This document shows positions 62,071-64,000 of a stretch of 64,000 nt of DNA, in pieces; position 1 is the first letter of the stretch; each line of letters starts with the position of its first letter. The notes beneath the pieces were generated by a model. It saw only the letters and a list, made by a program, of their open reading frames with translations. It was not told where the DNA came from and did not search any database. The DNA is from Isoetes taiwanensis (taxonomy: Eukaryota > Streptophyta > Lycopodiopsida > Isoetales > Isoetaceae): the NCBI GenBank assembly GCA_021234155.1, contig JAJEKV010000143.1, forward strand, positions 1,071,358-1,135,357. Reading direction: 5' to 3'. The position numbers and the translations under genes were made by a program.

Positions 62071-62202
62071 TTGTAGTGCCATCCCCTTTAAGCTTAGACT
62101 CTAAGTTTGTGTTTGTTCCATATTCAGGATTTATCTTGCTCCAAATAACACTGTGATTGAGTCATCCTTAATTATCTATTTGTGCTACACCAATCTTTTG
62201 GC

Positions 62203-62519
62203 ATGGTATCAACACATAAGGATCCAAACTTCCAACAGCTTAGCTATGAACCTCCTAAGCGAAAACGAAGAGCTATGAGGATTCAAGAAAGATCCTCTAA
62301 TTTGGTGGATGAAGAGGACTTCTTGAATGCTAGTAGTGAGCAGCCCACCTGATGAGATGCGGTAAGAGTTTGAGTTTAATAGGAGATAAATCTATTGTTG
62401 AAGCTAGTATGGCAGAAATGTCAGCTGAAACGGTCTCACATAAAAGCTGCAAGATCAAGAAGAAACAAGCAGATGCATTGGATGATAATACAATTGTGGA
62501 GGTGGATGTTTTGCATTAA
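62203..62519 (+). pseudogene. Possible N-terminal exon of the ParB-like gene, frameshifted
   Basis: Two short plus-strand frames adjoin. The first (62203-62352, 49 codons) starts with ATG and holds a likely nuclear signal, PPKRKRR, followed by an acidic segment. The second (62352-62519, 55 codons) begins at an ATG that overlaps the first stop as TGATG and is Lys/Glu-rich (SCKIKKKQADALDD). They look like one low-complexity N-terminal region split by a frameshift. Spacing to the next block fits a 5' exon of the gene at 62640, but the splice join is not established. Confidence 0.35.
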
Positions 62520-62639
62520 TGCAGGAGATTGTATCGACTTATTAGAAAAATGTAAGACTTAAAAGAGTTACACATCCTCCTCCTATACCACTATGCGGGA
62601 TATTAAGGCACGAGGGTCAGAAGGACCGTTAGTACAAAC

Positions 62640-64000
62640 ATGTCTCAGATGAAAGGAACTTTTCATAGAGATGGATATATTATGGAAAAAGGTTCTTTCA
62701 TTCTGTCTATTCTCACTCCTCATAAAGAAAGCATACCAGTTGATGATGGAATTGTGGCAAGTTGGGATCCGCTGTGGAAAGAAGCGAATGAAGCCTTTGA
62801 GAAACAAGTACGTCTATCTGAAGATTGGAAAGATCTATCTGGGAAGATGTTCTTATGCTGGGATGGAAATCATAGGGCAGTGGCATGGATGCAAGAGATT
62901 AAGTATAGATATCCATTCAACCGTGATAGGCATATTAGTGTGCAGGCTTCATTCATTGAGATAGACCATATTCGAGAGTCCACATTGCTTTTTGCTCTTA
63001 ACAGGATTAATGAGTGAGTCTGTTTCTCCCCTTGTAAGCGCATTTTATAATATTGTTTAAAACATACTGACAATTTTTTGTACAGGTTAAATGAAGTAGG
63101 TGTTGTCCGGACTACTCTTAAAGATACCTTATATAGCGTGTATAGGGTAGCTAGTTCAAATCCGGATAAGTATGCAGAACGGCTTGGTACAGAGTTTTTG
63201 GAGTCTTTGCGAAGCAAGGACAGTTCAAATTCTGCCAATGAAGCATGGTATCCTTTGACCAGACTAGCATATGCAAAGATCTTATATAAGGTATTTGCAC
63301 TTTCTTAGACAAACTTCTACATTCTCAATAGCTGTCATTTAACTTAAAGCTGCATTTCACACAAAGCTTCATTTTAAACTTCGCTTCAAATTTGTGAACA
63401 GCAAAATATATCAAAGGATATTGAGCTAGAAGTAAAGAACTATCCAGCACATAAAGAAAGTGTGGAAGAGGTTCAAAACATATGTAGGAGAAAAGTGAAT
63501 GAAAAATGGCAGCAGAAATTGGGTAAGTATTTGGCTATTGTGAATCCTGCATGGGGGCCAAGTTGGCTAAGTGCAGTGACCACAATGGAATCAGAATCTA
63601 AGCACATGAGAATTACAGTAGAAAAATTGTTGGAAATGGTAAAAGCTAAAGTCCCCAATAGTGTCAGAGATCGATGGATTCATTGGATGACTGCTGGTGC
63701 TGCATTGACAAGTACTTACAGAATACCTAATAATGATAAGGAATTCAGAGAATGGATAAAGAAAGAAGCCTGGCTTGAGCATTTACTTAGCGAAGTCGAG
63801 GGGATATTCACGAGGGCACCAAGAAGGACTTCATGTTGGACTTCAACATTCCTAATGGAGGTGATATGGAGTATGGTTTCAATTTCAAGCTCGAGTACAG
63901 AAAAGAAATGTTCAATCCAATTGAGACACACATGAGTTCAACAGTGACATTCACTGAAGCATATGACTTAGAGAAATGTGCAATGCGTGTCTGCTATAGG
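62640..64000 (+). CDS. ParB/sulfiredoxin-like DGNHR protein, multi-exon, runs off the window
   Basis: Three exons are supported: 62640-63013, 63086-63290 and 63402 to the window end. The introns are GT..AG with compatible phases (2 then 0), giving a continuous protein of more than 390 residues. Exon 1 carries CWDGNHRAVAWM at residues 73-84. D-G-x-H-R is the signature of the ParB/Srx/DndB fold, in which the Arg/His face binds nucleotide or DNA. Later parts (KWQQKLGKYLAIVNPAWGPS; DRWIHWMTAGAALTSTYRIP) match nothing I can name. At 63800-63803 the frame shifts by one base in a G run; the continuation in the other frame (MLDFNIPNGGDMEYGFNFKL) is clearly coding to 64000. The ATG at 62640 follows an in-frame stop by 12 codons; it may be an internal Met of a spliced exon. 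Activity is not inferable. Confidence 0.65.

Noticed and set aside
1-64000. CRISPR arrays, bacterial operons or prophage.
   Set aside because: No regularly spaced direct repeats with unique spacers, no operon-like packed genes and no ribosome-binding sites. The spliced genes and plant elements point to a eukaryotic nucleus.

Overview
The window looks like nuclear DNA of a land plant. It is AT-rich and gene-poor, with GT..AG introns whose reading phases fit across junctions, plant-type non-LTR retrotransposons, a TORNADO1-like ROCO relic and a U-box fragment. The mix of families, including proteins of the DUF7869 type and a ParB-like protein with a DGNHR motif, suggests a seed-free plant, perhaps a fern. 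That placement is an inference; no marker gene proves it. Layout from left to right: 0.2-1 kb holds a SWIM zinc-finger fragment next to a textbook 441-bp Mutator-type MITE with a perfect 9-bp target duplication. 1.8-6.1 kb holds exon-like blocks of an unrecognised minus-strand gene. 4.4-8.3 kb carries two copies of a 0.3-kb dispersed repeat. 8.3-17.5 kb is mostly intergenic, with three minus-strand copies of one LINE family, each ending in a different short simple-repeat tail. 17.5-24.6 kb is intergenic apart from a GC-rich coiled-coil relic. 24.6-30.4 kb holds broken minus-strand ORFs separated by clusters of small palindromes of the type AAATCGC..GCGATTT. 30.5-32 kb is three successive minisatellites. 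32-34.9 kb is a broken plus-strand gene of the DUF7869 type. 36-40.1 kb is a broken LRR-Roc-COR (ROCO) gene whose LRR part is interrupted by a 0.4-kb inverted-repeat element. 42-53.2 kb is a head-to-tail tandem duplication of a 5.53-kb composite unit. Each unit has the tail of a zf-RVT LINE on the minus strand and the reverse transcriptase of another LINE on the plus strand. A third, truncated copy of the left part lies at 57.4-59.4 kb. 54.6-56.7 kb is a 2.05-kb DNA transposon flanked by an 8-bp direct repeat, and it carries a U-box exon fragment. 59.6-60.5 kb holds small plus-strand exons. 61.3-62.1 kb is a 63-bp tandem repeat with a palindromic core. 62.2-64 kb is the best coding sequence in the window: a plus-strand multi-exon gene with a ParB/sulfiredoxin-type DGNHR motif that runs off the right edge. 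Most of the window is mobile-element debris. The ParB-like gene has phase-compatible introns and a single frameshift in a G run. The ROCO and DUF7869 genes are clearly pseudogenes in this sequence. Scattered small indels in CpG-rich stretches may be partly real decay and partly consensus error.
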